Below, piece by piece: positions 50,861 to 59,922 of a DNA stretch of 64,000 bases. The notes under the pieces were generated by a model. It saw only the letters and a list, made by a program, of their open reading frames with translations, ran no database searches and had not been told where the DNA came from. Each line of letters opens with the position of its first letter. Within the stretch, counting starts at the first letter, position 1. This DNA comes from Corticium candelabrum. Lineage: Eukaryota > Porifera > Homoscleromorpha > Homosclerophorida > Plakinidae. The translations under genes were made by a program, and so were the position numbers. The DNA lies in the NCBI RefSeq assembly GCF_963422355.1, contig NC_085086.1, positions 4,248,158 to 4,312,157 on the forward strand. The letters run 5' to 3'.

Positions 50861-53800
50861 CTTGCATATGTGCATGTATAGCACAAATGTCTTCATAGAA
50901 CAGTGCACAGTATGACGTGTGGCAGACAACAAGCTAGTGCTTGGTCGTGCAGCAAACTGCTGCTGAAGCAGTGGTTGTTATCACTTAGATTGCATGAGAA
51001 CAGATCACTTCTAGCACATCATAGTGAGCGAGATCTGCAAGCTGATGTTTTGAAATAGACAAACTAATTTGTGTGAAGGTGAATGATTTTCCAGCACGTT
51101 CCTTTTTTTTTAGTAAAAATGAAACCATATTGATCAACAAGCAAGGTACACCTCCTTCAGTTCTGCACACTACTAGTATTTAGATCTGCTGAATGACTCA
51201 CAGTAGCACTCTTTACTAGCATCTACCATACACGAGCACATGTATGACACATTTATGTCATCATTTCTTAAGATGTTGGCACAGCGTGGTACTTTACAAT
51301 TTTATTTCCATCTGTACTGTGCTTTGGTGGAAACAAACTTTGAAACATGAGTAATCACTATGACAACATTCATTACAGATCAACTTGTAGTTTTGTGGAA
51401 GTTCCCTTTAAGTGATGACATCTTTAAGGAAACTATTTGGCTGAGTCAAATTTAACTTGAACCTGACTAGCATTAGTTGTGCTAAATGCAATTGGCGTGT
51501 ACTGAGGCTAGACCATGAGACAAGTTTCAGGTTACAGCCATTTTTAATTTGTATTTGAAGTCATGTGTAGAAACAGTTAGTGCAATATTGGAGCTAAGTG
51601 CTCTCACTGTAGTAATTACCAGATGTTGTGCAGTGTCAAATCAGTGGCTTTTGACAGAAGAATTATATACTCTGTATTCTGTGCCTCTAGAATACCTGGA
51701 TATGTCTGTACAAGTATTTGGCTTGTCTAGTGAAAAAATTAAAGATAACAGAGGCATACAGAACTAGACTAGAAAAATACAGGAGGCAAGGAGAATCAGC
51801 ATAGCCATAGCTATTCAATGCAGTTGTGAATACACCTGCGGCTTTAAACTTGGAGAGTGTAAAAGCTTGTATGAGTGAACTGTGTGAACTTTGAGGTTTA
51901 TAGCACTTGTGCATATAACTGGATTCCATTCTGTAATACTGCTGTCATTTGCAACAGTGTAGACCATCAAAAGTTGAAGTGTTTTTTTGTTTTTTTCCAA
52001 ACATGGATAGGGAAAATTTGCATAAAACACTTTATTTGTGGAAGGAGACAATGGTGACTGTTGTATGGAGAGATCCATTTAATCAATATGTTTACTAGAT
52101 GACCACACAGTTTTCTATATCAATATTCCATTTTATTTCTTAGCATTCGTTTCTTGTAAATTCACCTGGCCTCACTACATCTTATGCATCAACTGAAACT
52201 TCAGTGCAAGGTATGGTATACACACATTAAATGAATTAACATTGACATTTTTTATTTAATTTTGACAGCTTCTGTAAGCATTGGTGATGAATGTTGGATT
52301 TGCTTGGACAAAGATTTATTGAAGGGAGAATCACTGATGATTCCAGCTAACTGTAAATGTCACAATCCAGTCCATCATTGTTGTCTCAAGAAATGGATTC
52401 TAGAGGTAACGTTTACTGATCCTGCATGTAGGTTTGAAGCATGCTTGTTTGTGCAAGATTGTACAGTACGTACCTCTTGGAGTCTTTTGCGAGTGGTGTG
52501 GGTGGGTGGGTGGGTGGGTGTTGATGTACATGTTGGTGGAGGCCTCTGTAGCTCAATTATAAGGGAATGGTATTGGAGTAGAAAAATCAAGGAATGGGTC
52601 ACAAGTTCAAGTCTGGGATGAGAATATGTGTAACTTCCTTGGGGAAAGAAAGTTGTTCACAGTTGCATCTTTGGATTCAGTAGTATGAGTACTTTGTCTT
52701 TTGAGGGGGTGGAAACCCTCTGATCTTGGCTGTGTTGTTTCAATATTTTGTCTCATCTGGAATGTAAAGGTGCCCACTCACGATTCACACCCATGCAAAC
52801 TTGAAATCATACCTATAACCACACATTTACTCATTTACCAGTTTGAGATAGCTTGCTGTTGAACGACCAAGCATTTTCTTGATCTTTTTCTTGTTGCATG
52901 TGACTTGAAAATGGGTGGAGCACAGAGCACTAGTATGATGGCATCTAGACAGGCATCTCATATGAGGTTGTAGACTAGCCTATCAGTGTACCAACGCGTA
53001 CAGCTGACTTGTAGTTGTTGGCTTTCTGTAGAAGAAACATTGCTACCGCATCGTCTGTTGCTAAGTGTAGGCTATTCCTCAATTTTAGCCAGTGTTTGTA
53101 AGTATCATTTAAAGATGTTCCCTAAGATGTTCTCCTGTTTTGCTTCATTATGATACAACTTGAAATCAAGTTTGTGTGAGTGTGTCTGAGCGTGCGTCAT
53201 GAATCATGAGTGGTACCTTTAAGTTCAAGATCTTGAGGTTGTGCCATACTTTTGTGATTATCTGGCTAAACGCCATGTAGAGTTGTTAGCACTGGCTATA
53301 GTTCTTCACCTAGCACACAGATCTGTCCTATGGCAGGCTGCCATTTTTCTAATAGAAGGGCTTGATAACTTGTCTATAATTTATGTGTAAATTGTCCGTA
53401 TGTTGTGGTGTGAGGGAAGGTGAGTGTGGGTGCAGGTAATACCTGGTATGCCACCTATTGCAGAATTTCACAGATAAACCCTGGGTTACACAGATAAGCT
53501 GCTGCCAATCAGTTATAGATGGTACCTATTTGTGATGGTATTTTGTCTGTCTGTCTGTCTTGGTACTCTGTTTTTATTGTTACATATTAGAGATGATGTT
53601 CAAATACAACATTTTGTCTGTCTGTTTGTGTGTCTGTTTGTCTGTCTATGGCTTTGTTTGCTGATGATTGCTTAATGTATGTTCTTGTGTGCATATGTCA
53701 CTGGTTTATTCTCTTTTAATCTATCTCTATATCTATAAAAAAGTCTGATTTGTCTGTCTGTCTGTCTGTCTGTTTGTGTGTTTGTCTGTTTGTCTGTCTG

Positions 53801-55420
53801 TAACATCAATCACGCCAAAACTCCCAGGCCGATCGCCATGAAACCGTGCATGAAGACTGTGTTTCACACCACATTGCAAACGCTTGCTTCGGCATTTAGA
53901 CTGTCCCCTCTCGAGGAGTCGACCCCAAGTGAAATCTCGCAATGACGTGACTGTGGTGCGACTTCGAATTTTGACACATATGATCCCCATGCACATGCCA
54001 TGAGAGACGGTCAATTTCCCTGTCTGTTTGTACCCCTGTCTACTAGCGGATGGAAGAGAGTCATGCATGGGACATATGTTGTTATTACAGTGGCAATCAA
54101 ATCCTCTGGCTATCTTCTTACCACAATCACATTATCTACTACCAATAAGGCACATTACAGGGCCATTGATTCTCATAGCTAAACGATAAACTGCAAGCTG
54201 CATGCATCATGCATCATAACGCGAAAGCATGTGAGGACAGCGTGCATGACTCTAGGCTCTTCTACAACATGATTTTGCATTCAATTAGCGTAGATGTGGT
54301 GTCGTTTTACACGCTTACGCCCACCTTGCCCAATTTGTAACTTCCACATTTTCATCTTCATGATGAACAGTTACTGTTCTGCTTCTGCACAAGCTATATG
54401 AAGGAGAGCTGTGAGTGCGTTTGGGTGGGTCTTTAGCTAATTAGATAACACGTTTGGGTCATGCACCAGGAATGAATTATTCAGGAGTGTGTTTTCTCTG
54501 CCCAATAACTTATTAGTATATAATGGGAGCTTGTGTTAATTACTGTGCCCAGACAAGGAATGGGCTAAGGAGCTAGTATGTAATATAGCAAGTTTTCTGT
54601 CTTTTTTTGTTGTTGTTGTATATATATGATATCTTAACTTAGCTTTTGTTTGTGATTCTCATCACTTACAATGTATCATTTGTTTGGTATGTAATTCACC
54701 AATTGTGAAGATAGTTACTTGAGTCTTCTATGGTTGCTCAAATGTCCTCCATCTAGACTTTAAAGTCTTTGAGTTACAGGTGTATTCAACAAGCTTTCTC
54801 TGTATGTATGATGGTATTATTTTTTATAGAAACATGCCAGCAGCTCAGGCTCTGAGAAGCCATGTTGTGCCATTTGCCACGAACCGGTGAGGCTTGCAAG
54901 TCTAACTACTTGTTTGTGTATACTGTCCAACTGCAGATTTTTCTAGTATGTTATCTCTGTCCCTACATCATCAGGATGGCTATTAACTGGCTTAACTACA
55001 AGGCACTGGTTGACTATATGTGGTCTGGTTGCAGCTTTATGTGGGCTCTTTGTCTCTGGTCAACAAACTGTTGACACGAACTGGCCGAATGTCGTGAAGG
55101 TTTTCGTGCTAGGACTAGTCATAATTTCTAGCCTTCTTTGTATACGGTAAGCAGCTTATGCATTTTGAAGTGTGAACTTTTACTTAGTTGTAGTACATAG
55201 CACTAGCTGGGGCACCTTGCAAATACTGCATTTGTAAAATATATATTCATACTCAGCCTAACTGATAGAAAACTGTTTGAAATTTGAGTAACTTATTGTT
55301 TTATTTTTCACTTTTTGGTGTAGAATTTTAGTGCAGAACGTAATGAATGCACTGCGTCGAGCAAGAGCAGCTGCCATGATGATTCGTGGTCGACTGCCTT
55401 CAGAAGAGGCTACACTTTGA
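30290..55420 (+). CDS. Gene B: EGF / seven-helix TOM1-like / RING-CH membrane protein
   Basis: Fifteen exons join in frame to about 515 residues: 30290-30403, 36933-37034, 42515-42652, 43012-43107, 44560-44700, 46725-46820, 48735-48827, 50051-50091, 50168-50266, 50327-50396, 52144-52210, 52269-52405, 54830-54886, 54947-55146 and 55324-55420. Residues 20-46 are an EGF-like module split over exons 1-2 (C20, 24, 30, 35, 37, 46). Seven hydrophobic segments follow (about 52-75, 98-118, 133-149, 165-190, 204-227, 246-272, 286-302). The FWAEIY motif and the last-helix pattern resemble the THH1/TOM1/TOM3 family. A RING-CH finger follows: C361, C364, C381, C383, H388, C391, C411, C414 with CLKKW. Two more helices and a basic tail complete the protein. 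It is probably a membrane E3 ubiquitin ligase. The start is uncertain because the signal sequence is weak, and the donor of exon 5 is atypical (GTCTGC). Confidence 0.82.
31382..31428. repeat. (CA)n microsatellite in gene B intron 1
   Basis: Short CA tract with one CG unit. Confidence 0.9.
31588..32553. mobile_element. Long inverted-repeat element in gene B intron 1
   Basis: Arms of about 130 bp (31588-31720 and 32420-32553) are reverse complements with about 90% identity. Each contains CTTTGCTTTCGGTGGTCCGA and TATCACGTGATGTTCTC. The interior of about 700 bp has no recognisable ORF. It is a non-autonomous foldback- or MITE-like element, superfamily not determined. Confidence 0.78.
32771..32853. 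repeat. (CA)n microsatellite
   Basis: About 83 bp of uninterrupted CA. Confidence 0.95.
33040..34226. mobile_element. Dispersed inverted-repeat element, copy 1 (interrupted)
   Basis: Its ends, GCACACGCAGACACAC...GCAAACTTG and the reverse complement CAAGTTTGCATGAGTGTGTC...GC, form an inverted repeat. A second copy lies at 52771-53195, sharing the internal TAGCTTGCTGTTGAAC and TTGTTGCATGTGACTTG segments. Copy 1 is interrupted at 33056-33666 by an hAT-like element. Confidence 0.65.
33056..33666. mobile_element. hAT-like MITE with 5-bp duplication
   Basis: The ends read CAGGGTTCTAGCCAGG and the reverse complement of CAGAGTTCTAGCCAGG. CACAC lies on both sides (33051-33055 and 33667-33671). No transposase is inside. 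It is inserted near the left end of a dispersed inverted-repeat element, and the uninterrupted copy at 52771 shows the empty site. Confidence 0.75.
34227..35060. other. Intron 1 sequence of gene B without recognised features
   Basis: No domain-bearing ORF. A GCCGCCAATGCCGG / GCCGTCAATGCCGG pair about 60 bp apart near 34430-34500 is the only internal repeat seen. Confidence 0.35.
35061..35525. repeat. Two-copy tandem repeat of about 230 bp
   Basis: 35061-35289 and 35290-35525 are direct copies, about 95% identical over about 200 bp. Both keep an open minus-strand frame ([18 protein letters not shown]...) with only a few substitutions. The peptide is not recognised. Confidence 0.85.
35666..36240 (-). 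pseudogene. Ty3/gypsy-like polyprotein 3' fragment
   Basis: Minus-strand frames around 36200-35960 carry, with shifts, V-Q-P near a W-K block and a [18 protein letters not shown] segment. This resembles the end of a Ty3/gypsy integrase (YxV...G...RRNRxxL). It runs into an acidic tail ORF (35947-35666) with R-S-E-R-L-V-K and a stop. No LTRs, reverse transcriptase or gag were identified nearby. It is a short decayed remnant in gene B intron 1. Confidence 0.5.
37164..37177. repeat. G14 homopolymer run
   Basis: Fourteen consecutive G just downstream of gene B exon 2, 20 bp before the inverted-repeat element at 37198. It is prone to slippage or assembly error. Confidence 0.9.
37198..38846. mobile_element. 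Non-autonomous DNA element, copy 1
   Basis: Ends CAGTGTGCGAAATA and its reverse complement. A second direct copy lies at 39161-40522. Shared internal blocks include CTTGCCGGGTCCAATG and GACGTGGAAACTGCAATCG. Subterminal repeats of the GGACAT type (CCGGACATTAGAAA) occur near the left end and again near the right end. No transposase ORF was found. Confidence 0.75.
39161..40522. mobile_element. Non-autonomous DNA element, copy 2
   Basis: Same family and orientation as 37198-38846, and about 290 bp shorter. Its left end has drifted (GCGGTGTGTAAAATAG). The two copies lie about 315 bp apart in gene B intron 2, so tandem insertion or segmental duplication is possible. Confidence 0.75.
40523..41779. 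other. Gene B intron 2 sequence, no feature recognised
   Basis: AT-rich intronic sequence. No domain-bearing frame was found on either strand. Confidence 0.4.
41780..42370. mobile_element. MITE family M1, copy 1 (gene B intron 2)
   Basis: Starts CTGTGTTTACACAAGCA and ends with the near reverse complement (TGCTTGTGTAAACGGG). It shares CACGCATAGCGAGC and TATGGCTTTACAACAGT with the copy at 47176-47812. No ORF inside. Confidence 0.8.
43742..44135. mobile_element. hAT-like MITE in gene B intron 4
   Basis: Ends CAGGGGTGGCCAAG and the reverse complement of CAGAGGTGCCCAAC, with subterminal GGTGCC/GGCACC palindromes at both ends. The ends resemble those of hAT-3 (CAGGGGTGTCCAAC), so an hAT-3-like transposase may have mobilised it. 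The target duplication is unclear. Confidence 0.65.
44339..44488. repeat. (TG)n / (TGCG)n compound microsatellite
   Basis: TG tract with a central block of TGCG and TGCATG units. It ends 71 bp before gene B exon 5. Confidence 0.95.
44953..45005. repeat. Tandem duplication of a 26-bp AT-rich unit
   Basis: TAAATAATATRCAGTCGATAAT is present twice in a row, differing at one base. Confidence 0.7.
45341..45847. mobile_element. Inverted-repeat element in gene B intron 5
   Basis: CACGGGCTCATTTGGTTTGC at the left and the reverse complement of CATGGGCGTGTTCGATTTGC at the right form imperfect arms of about 30 bp ending in GCAGTTyC. No transposase was seen. The superfamily and target duplication are not clear. 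Confidence 0.5.
47084..48125 (+). pseudogene. Unidentified ORF remnants around MITE M1 copy 2
   Basis: A frame from the ATG at 47084 ([16 protein letters not shown]...) runs into the MITE at 47176. On its far side a frame continues from about 47814 to a stop at 48125 with an acidic end (DPFSDVDVD). The two frames do not join exactly without a further shift. The peptide matches nothing I recognise. It lies in gene B intron 6 on the same strand, but has no splice context in gene B. It could be a retrocopy or a piece of another transposon. Confidence 0.35.
47176..47812. mobile_element. MITE family M1, copy 2 (gene B intron 6)
   Basis: Starts CCTGTTTACACGAGCACGC and ends GTGCTTGTGTAAACAGG. It shares termini and interior with 41780-42370. 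TA-rich flanks (TTATA...TATAAG) are consistent with a short TA-type duplication. Confidence 0.8.
49370..49790. mobile_element. Inverted-repeat MITE in gene B intron 7
   Basis: TTACCCTGCATTTTGCTGC and CATGCCAGTATA at the left are matched in reverse orientation at 49757-49790. A third, partial copy of the motif lies inside near 49705. Confidence 0.7.
50695..50858. repeat. (TG)n - mixed - (CA)n compound repeat
   Basis: A TG tract, a GC-rich TGCATGCG part and then a CA tract. The flanking TG and CA arms make the whole block an imperfect hairpin. Confidence 0.93.
52771..53195. mobile_element. Dispersed inverted-repeat element, copy 2
   Basis: Related to 33040-34226 but without the internal hAT-like insertion. 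It ends with CAAGTTTGTGTGAGTGTGTC. Located in gene B intron 12. Confidence 0.62.
53747..53803. repeat. (CTGT)n tetranucleotide repeat
   Basis: CTGT units with TTTG interruptions. A similar shorter tract lies near 53545-53560. Confidence 0.85.
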
Positions 55421-55503
55421 TACAGATACCTAGAAGACAGTCAGATTTGTGTTTACTACTTGTAGTGATAATTATGTGACAAATGTATATTGCTGTGCTT
55501 GCC

Positions 55504-55509
55504 AATAAA
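55504..55509 (+). promoter_or_regulatory. Probable polyadenylation signal of gene B
   Basis: AATAAA lies 84 bp after the gene B stop codon, a normal distance for the 3' end signal. Confidence 0.6.
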
Positions 55510-56311
55510 GACTGTAGGCTGCCTAGATATGAATTATTTACTGGTGCTATATTCGATTGACAATGTATTGGACAAACTTGCATTCTCAATATCTCACAGC
55601 TATTCAGCAATATGAATGTCTTAGAAGGAACTGGATTTGTACCAATGTCTTGTAGGCTCAATTGGACTGGCTTTGGCATCTCCAAGTACTTACATAACTG
55701 CTGTTGGTACTACCGCAAATATAGATTGATGCACTGTGTAGCTTTAAGATAGAGGACACCCTTGGAAGCTAGATCATATTTCACAAATGTATTGTGACAC
55801 CATTTTTTCTTTACTGAATGTAGTATGTATGTTGCAATGTAGTACAGTTGGTGTTTGCTAGGCTGCTCCTGACAACCGAAACAAACACCATACATCTTGT
55901 ATTTGAAAATCTCATTAGCAAGAGCTAATGCATGAGTTCATCACTAGTATACACATACATGTGTACACTTGAGTATTAGCTTCATCTCAACCATTGTCAT
56001 AGTGAACTTGTTTAGTGCTCAAACTCTAATGTTGCAGCGAGAGAGTGATCAGAGTGTGATTCCTGACATCAATTGTTGTCACTGAATCAAGAACAATGTA
56101 CATTATTCACTACTTGTACCCAAGTGTAATAAAAAATTGAGAAGCACATTACAGTGCTAAACCGTTGGCCGGTATATGTAATCACATCTCGTCACGTGAT
56201 AATAGTCATACTGAGGTTAGCCCAACCCACTCGTCTCAGCTAAGGTTTCCAATGCATTCATTTAGCTAAACAAAGGTGCAAAATCCTACGTACTTACAGG
56301 GCAGTCGCTAG
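55510..56311. other. Intergenic stretch between genes B and C
   Basis: No recognisable gene or repeat. Confidence 0.4.
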
Positions 56312-56377
56312 CCTTGACCTCCCAGACCCGTGTAGCGCCGATTCAAATTGGCGCCATACGGGTCTGGGAGGCCGAGG
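56312..56377. repeat. Compact inverted repeat (strong hairpin)
   Basis: Arms CCTCCCAGACCCGT (56318-56331) and ACGGGTCTGGGAGG (56358-56371) are perfect, and are extended by CCTTGACC/GGCCGAGG. An inner GCGCC/GGCGC pair closes the loop. It would form a stem of about 20 bp plus an inner stem. It could be a foldback element, a small RNA precursor or a cruciform site. Confidence 0.7.
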
Positions 56378-57431
56378 ATAACTGACACCAATCTTCATCC
56401 GTGCACGCCTAATCCGATCGCAATTCGATCGCGATAAATACAATCCACATCGAGAGGCGGATTCGATCCACATCGGTTGATTTCAATTATGAAAAATAGT
56501 GGGCGTAACCTTCACTTGGGCGTACGAGTGTATCTAGATATAGAGTCAAAATCTCTAGAGCCCTCTTTGTTCTCGATCATGCACTTTCAATTGCCATATC
56601 GCTGTTTTTCAACGCTTTCACAAGAACTCACATGTACATCGATCTGTCACGAGCTATCGAAAAAGAGGCGGAGATAGCGTTTCAAGGTGCATGAACGCTA
56701 GCTATCCCGATCGATGGGATCCATACATTTCTGGTCTACGCGTACTGCTCTAGATAGCTGACTAAACCAAGTGTTATATCTATTTCATAGAATACAGTCC
56801 TCCTAGGTTAATTAATTTCCTGCTGAAACAGACGTGTGCACTTCGTTGCGACATCTCCGGCAATAGCTTGACCTCTTCGGTTGACACTAGGCGTGGGCAG
56901 ACGTACCCACATGTGGTCATGCAGTCAACTTAGATACAGCTAGCGTAAATATATAAGTTAGTCGAGGCTTCTTGCGAACATTTCGTATAGGTGAATGAAC
57001 AGACAAATGTTGGCTAGATGATGCTCTTCAATTCGTCTGTTCAGCCCACACAGAGGAAATGTGGGCGGAGATAACGTGAACAAGCCACTAATCCAATTCT
57101 TCTATTCTCAACAGGTGTTCCTACAAGGTGTGCAGCATCGTTTAGCGGTCTTAGCGAATTTGGTAAGACATCTGAAAGTTTACTAACGATTCTAGATGCT
57201 ATTGAGAATCGAATTTCTGTTCGCTACCTGTAGAGTCGGTGCTGCCAAGCAGTGTACAGATTAGCGTACTAGGCGCGTCGTCCGTTGACCTAGCTAGAGA
57301 ACTGCTCTAGCTTATTAGTACTTTTGCTATGCTTCAGCCACTCGATTAGTTAATTACGTAGTAGATCTTTGTAGAGTTGAAGTTCATTGTTCTGATACTT
57401 TTGAACTGTCTGATGAAGTGCTAATGAGGCG
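56378..57431. other. Upstream region of gene C, no gene seen
   Basis: Contains short repeated GATCGC/CGATCG motifs near 56415-56480. No supportable ORF. Confidence 0.35.
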
Positions 57432-57466
57432 TTAGAGTTAGGGTTAGGGTTAGGGCTAGGGTTAGT
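57432..57466. repeat. Short interstitial telomere-like (TTAGGG)n tract
   Basis: About five TTAGGG-type units, three perfect and two variants, about 400 bp upstream of gene C. Confidence 0.8.
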
Positions 57467-57492
57467 GTCACAACAATAGTCACACATTCGTT

Positions 57493-57494
<2 letters not shown>

Positions 57495-57544
<50 letters not shown>
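57495..57544. repeat. (TA)n microsatellite
   Basis: About 50 bp of pure TA upstream of gene C. Confidence 0.95.
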
Positions 57545-57548
<4 letters not shown>

Positions 57549-57846
57549 CGCTCTGTCTGCACAAAAACAGTTAGTATACGATCTGTAGTGATTTTGAAAC
57601 ATCTGTTTGGTTATATAACTAGAACAGAACGGACGATTTCGTAGCCTGCTTGAGTACGAATAGGTTTAAAGAGTAAGAGTTATAAATTAGGTGTGCTTCT
57701 TCAAGGACCGAATTAATTAAAGTTTTAGCCAAATACAGGTATACATAAAGGAAGCATAGTTGAGAATTGGATCTTTGATTGATGTTAACTAAACATACAC
57801 AAGATTGCAACATGTTCTAGGTGCTCACACTGTTTGGCTTCAGAAA

Positions 57847-59678
57847 ATGTCTCTTACTAATTCCGTTATACTTGCGTCTATTCTTATCATCTCTTCTGCA
57901 GTTGCAAAAGGTAACATTGCTTTAAAAATTTTAAAAATTGTATCTGTTTAATAGTGAGTAAGAAGTGTATGTAAGTAACAGTTATTTGTTTAGAAGAGAG
58001 TAAGTATGCGTTTCCTAATACCGGACAAGCAATACTGTATCCGGATACCTTCTCATTCGTCAATGCAAGTAATGGTAAAACGTTGGTTGCTTATGCGTCT
58101 AATGCTATCGACGGACGAATAAACAGAAATGAAAGTGGTCATAGAATGATTGCCAACTGCGCTGCAACTAAACCTCAGTCTCAGGAAAAGAGCAAAGTCC
58201 ATTATCTGCAAATCGACTTGCAGACAAAATTTTTTATTTTTGCCGTTCGATTACATCTGAGAGACAACGAGTACAATCGAACACAACAAAAAGGTTTGGT
58301 TATTGAAGTGAGTGACTCAACTGAGCGGTCTGAATCAAAGCAGTGCGACGAACCCTATACAACAGTTTCAAATCAATCTCCTCTATTCATATGCCAAAAG
58401 TACGGACGATATGTTTATGCAGTTCTCCGCGACAGCGTTGGGCCTCTTCAAGTTTGTGAAATTCAGATACTTAAAAGTAGAGTTCTACAAATCCAAATTA
58501 AGAAGTTGTTGATACACTAATGCAAATGCCGTGATTTACAGGAATGGAGCTCAAAGGTTCGAATGCTGCTGTTCTTTATCCAGATAGTGTTTTGACGGCT
58601 GGAGGCAAACGGGCAGTTGCTTCAAATGCAATAGATGGAAAATATAGCGTCGGAGAGTCTGGCGCAGGTGGTGCTACCAACTGTGCAGTTACCAGTGAAA
58701 ATACTACCGATCAAATTCCCAAATATCTACGCATCGACTTGGGTAGAGGTGAAGTTATTCAATATATCAAACTTCGTTTAAGAGATAGAATCGAGTCAGG
58801 TGAAGAGCGTGGATTCGAAAGCCAACGCGGTCTTACTATTTCAGTGGGCGTTACTGACAATCTCAGCAAATCTACAATGTGTGGCGTCCCATTCGATCCA
58901 ATACGACAGGGTCAAGCACCTTACGTAGACTGTAAATTTAACGGCTTAATCGGCAGATTCGCTCAATACATCTGGATTGTACTAAACGCAACAAGAAGTC
59001 TTGAAATATGTGAAGTGGAAGCTTTTTATGCTGGTAAACTTAATTTCTCTTAGTAGTTACATCTGAAGCTACATAAAAAGACTAGATATTCTAATTTTAC
59101 AATCATTATTACAAAATTTAATGATATTCATATAAACATCTGTTTCTTGCAGACTCAGAAATTCGTTGTGCATCGCCAAGACCAGCGACGAAGGAAAACT
59201 ACGCAATCACTAGATTAACTAGAGGTGGTCGTCTTTCACTGCAATGCGAGCGTGGATATGAATCAACTCACAACAAGAACGTAACGTGTGGCGATAATGG
59301 ATATTGGAGTTTACCATTACCAACCTGCAAAAGTACGTACGCACTTTTGTTTACTATATATGCAAATCGTGTGTGTCTCTGAGTTACTCATGTGTAAACA
59401 ATGCCGTTGAGTCATTTTATGGCGTCGGTCATTGCGGCACATTTGATTAAATTTACAGCTTCAAGCGGGAAATCTAAACATGGTATTGACAAAAGTAGGT
59501 AACATGTTGCAATTCGACAGCTATCTATTAGTTATAGCCACGCATTCACTGCTAACACAAGTAACTCTCTCTCTCTCAGACACACTCACTCATGCACCCA
59601 ATCATGCACCCACCCAATCATCCAGGCATACACCAACCTACGCATTCACACACACATACGCACGCAGGCACACACACA

Positions 59679-59725
<47 letters not shown>

Positions 59726-59852
59726 GCAAGCACAAACCCAACACCTACACACGCACTCTCTCACACACATACGCACACACACACTCACACACGCAAACTC
59801 CCATGCACGCACATGGACAAACGCACACACGTATACGCACGTACGTACACTT

Positions 59853-59922
<70 letters not shown>

